7,284 nucleotides of DNA, taken from contig JALWOO010000186.1 of the NCBI GenBank assembly GCA_027083485.1, forward strand, positions 1 through 7,284. Direction: 5' to 3'. The notes below the pieces were generated by a model. That model was not told the origin of the DNA, searched no databases, and saw nothing but the letters and a program-made list of their open reading frames with translations. Source of the DNA: Amylibacter sp. (GTDB lineage: Bacteria > Pseudomonadota > Alphaproteobacteria > Rhodobacterales > Rhodobacteraceae). How positions within the stretch are numbered: the stretch's first letter is position 1; every line of letters begins with the position of its first letter. This document shows, one piece after another, positions 6,023 through 7,284 of this stretch. A program made the translations under genes and the position numbers.

Positions 6023-6607
6023 ATGTCAACCCGACACCCCCCTGACGACACCGAGGTTGCCCAAGGCGACAGGACGGACGAACCCGACTGGTCCGCCCTG
6101 ATCTTGCGCGTGCGCGACCATCAGGACGAAGCCGCCTTTGCCAAATTGTTCAACCATTTCGCCCCGCGCATTAAGGGTTTCCTGATTAAATCGGGCACCG
6201 ATGCCGTGGTGGCCGAAGAATGCGCTCAGGACGTCATGGCCACGCTTTGGCACAAGGCGCGATTGTTTGATCCGGCGCGTGCTTCGGCGGCGACATGGAT
6301 TTTCACCATCGCCCGCAACCGGCGTATCGACATGTACCGCCAGCAAAACCGCCCCGAACCGACCGATCTGCCCTGGGGACCAGAACCACAGGCAGAAGCC
6401 GCCGACACATTGGCTCTGGCGCAGGAAACGGCCAAATTGTCCAAAGCCCTGGAGGCCCTGCCTGAAAAACAGAAAAACATTATTAAACGTGCCTTTTACG
6501 GCGAACTGAGCCATGCCGAACTGGCACAGGAAACCGGTTTGCCGCTGGGCACCATCAAATCCCGAATCCGTCTTGCGCTGGACCGCCTGCGCAAGGCAAT
6601 GAGCTGA
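6023..6607 (+). CDS. rpoE: ECF RNA polymerase sigma factor, RpoE/ECF11-like
   Basis: From ATG 6023 the product has 194 residues, normal for this group. Region 2 runs from about FAKLFNHFAPRIKGFL (39-54) through CAQDVMATLWHKA to FDPARASAATWIFTIARNRRID (82-103) and binds core polymerase and the -10 element. Region 4, ALEALPEKQKNIIKRAFYGELSHAELAQETGLPLGTIKSRIRLAL (142-186), carries the helix-turn-helix that reads the -35 box. The W-KA-FDP and IARNRRID wording is typical of RpoE sigma factors held by ChrR, which respond to singlet oxygen or peroxides. ATG 5954 is also in frame but would coincide with the predicted transcription start and give a leaderless message; GTG 5801 lies upstream of the promoter. 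The Shine-Dalgarno before 6023 is weak. The stop is 8 bp from the anti-sigma start, so the two are co-transcribed. Confidence 0.9.
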   Translation: MSTRHPPDDTEVAQGDRTDEPDWSALILRVRDHQDEAAFAKLFNHFAPRIKGFLIKSGTDAVVAEECAQDVMATLWHKARLFDPARASAATWIFTIARNRRIDMYRQQNRPEPTDLPWGPEPQAEAADTLALAQETAKLSKALEALPEKQKNIIKRAFYGELSHAELAQETGLPLGTIKSRIRLALDRLRKAMS

Positions 6608-6615
6608 GGTTGACC

Positions 6616-7245
6616 ATGAACACAACCCATCACCTGAATGAACAAATGTTGTTGGCCCATTCCGCCGGTGTGCTGCCGGAGGCATTCGATCTGGTCATTG
6701 CCTGCCATTTGTACCTGTCCGAGCAAAGCCGTGCTTTGCAGTGTTGCTATGACGCATTGGGCGGCGTAGTGCTGAACGACTGCGAAGCTGCCCGCATGAG
6801 CAGCAGCGCCCTTTCCGCAACGTTACACCAGATTAAAACCGGCCCCTGTGATTGTCATACCCCAAAGATCTGCACGGGAACCTTTCCCGAACCTTTGCAG
6901 CCCTATATCGGCGACAATCCGGACAACATCCGCTGGCATCGTATGGGCAAGGGATACCGTCAGGCAAAAATCACCACCTCGCCAGAGGCAAGCGCCCGTC
7001 TGATCTATGTTCCGCCAAGCCGCCCGATGCCGGCCTTCGAACAAAAAGGCACCCAACTCATTCTAGTGCTGAAAGGCAGCTATCGCCACGGCGAAAGCCG
7101 CTTTCGGCGTGGCGATATCGAAATCACCCCACCCTATCATTCAGAACCAACCATGTCTTGCGCCAAAAAAGGCTGCATTTGCCTCTGTGCCACCGACCAT
7201 CCTCCCAAGACTGGCTGGCTCAAACGTCTATTGCCTTCCCTTTAG
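6616..7245 (+). CDS. chrR: ChrR-like anti-sigma factor with altered zinc sites
   Basis: A 209-residue cytoplasmic protein expected to sequester the sigma factor encoded just upstream. The start is ATG 6616, with GAGG (6606-6609) 6 nt away overlapping the sigma stop; a TTG at 6610 lies inside that spacing. Residues 1 to about 80 are the ChrR/ASD-type anti-sigma domain (HHLNEQMLLAHSAGVLPEAF...ACHLYL). About 100-195 is the ChrR cupin-like domain (LIYVPP...LILVLKGSY...RFRRGDIEI...CICL). Numbering coincides with R. sphaeroides ChrR, as I recall it, with no gap. Zinc ligands His6 and His31 are present; Cys35 and Cys38 are Ser. Cupin ligands 141, 143, 147 and 177 are Phe, Gln, Gln and Glu, not His, His, Glu and His. 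Cys187 and Cys189 remain. There are 11 cysteines, including Cys43-Cys44 and Cys78-x-Cys80-His81-x4-Cys86. The frame is intact, so this is divergence, not decay by stop or frameshift. Confidence 0.88.
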   Translation: MNTTHHLNEQMLLAHSAGVLPEAFDLVIACHLYLSEQSRALQCCYDALGGVVLNDCEAARMSSSALSATLHQIKTGPCDCHTPKICTGTFPEPLQPYIGDNPDNIRWHRMGKGYRQAKITTSPEASARLIYVPPSRPMPAFEQKGTQLILVLKGSYRHGESRFRRGDIEITPPYHSEPTMSCAKKGCICLCATDHPPKTGWLKRLLPSL

Positions 7246-7284
7246 GCCTGTTCCCCGATACACATAGCAAAACCAAAGGGGACG

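Noticed and set aside
6616..7245. The anti-sigma gene as a pseudogene
   Set aside because: The frame is full length with no indel relative to ChrR, keeps the hydrophobic core and Cys187/Cys189, has a good Shine-Dalgarno, and the changes fall selectively on the metal ligands.
7251..7284. CCCC and GGGG blocks after the anti-sigma stop as a terminator
   Set aside because: The stem is only four to five pairs around a long loop and the window ends before any T-run could be seen.
1..7284. CRISPR arrays, insertion sequences, prophage or toxin-antitoxin modules
   Set aside because: No regularly spaced repeats, no transposase or integrase motifs and no terminal inverted repeats were seen on either strand.

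Overview
The window looks chromosomal and alphaproteobacterial, probably from a Rhodospirillales-like or other marine or aquatic group. This is inferred from the ECF sigma / ChrR-type anti-sigma pair with a TGATCC...CGTA promoter, the benzoate-CoA-ligase-family enzyme, the tRNA-Gln sequence and moderate GC; no species can be named. No insertion sequence, CRISPR array or phage gene was seen.

Layout. (1) 1-2150, cell-surface carbohydrate genes: a family-2-type glycosyltransferase (+, 76-948) converges, with an 11-bp gap, on an exported GH43-like five-bladed beta-propeller protein (-, 960-2108). (2) 2222-3766: an aromatic acyl-CoA ligase of the benzoate-CoA ligase family (-), with a good Shine-Dalgarno, a plausible sigma70-type promoter and a perfect 14-bp palindrome in its leader; the propeller gene lies downstream of it on the same strand. 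(3) 3767-4340: a sparse stretch holding a doubtful 69-codon frame, tRNA-Gln(UUG) on the minus strand, and a compact divergent control region between the tRNA and the next gene. (4) 4340-5515: an HI0933/YhiN-family FAD oxidoreductase (+), whose stop codon overlaps that of a convergent 64-codon gene (-, 5512-5706). (5) 5707-7245: a control region with a perfect inverted repeat and an ECF-type promoter, then an ECF11-like RpoE sigma factor and, 8 bp downstream, a ChrR-like anti-sigma factor.

The most interesting item is the anti-sigma factor. It appears to align without gaps to Rhodobacter sphaeroides ChrR (as I remember that sequence), so the residue numbers coincide, yet six of the eight known zinc ligands are replaced. 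In the N-terminal anti-sigma domain His6 and His31 remain but Cys35 and Cys38 are both Ser. In the C-terminal cupin His141, His143, Glu147 and His177 are Phe, Gln, Gln and Glu. The redox-linked Cys187/Cys189 pair is kept, and extra cysteines appear, including a C-x-C-H-x4-C cluster (78-86) in the interdomain linker. With the canonical sigma factor and its probable autoregulatory promoter, this suggests a stress-response switch rebuilt around thiols or a relocated metal site rather than the two zinc sites of ChrR. That is inference, but the substitutions can be read directly.

Start codons were chosen from ribosome-binding sites, signal-peptide shape and promoter position; those of the oxidoreductase, the propeller protein and the sigma factor remain uncertain.
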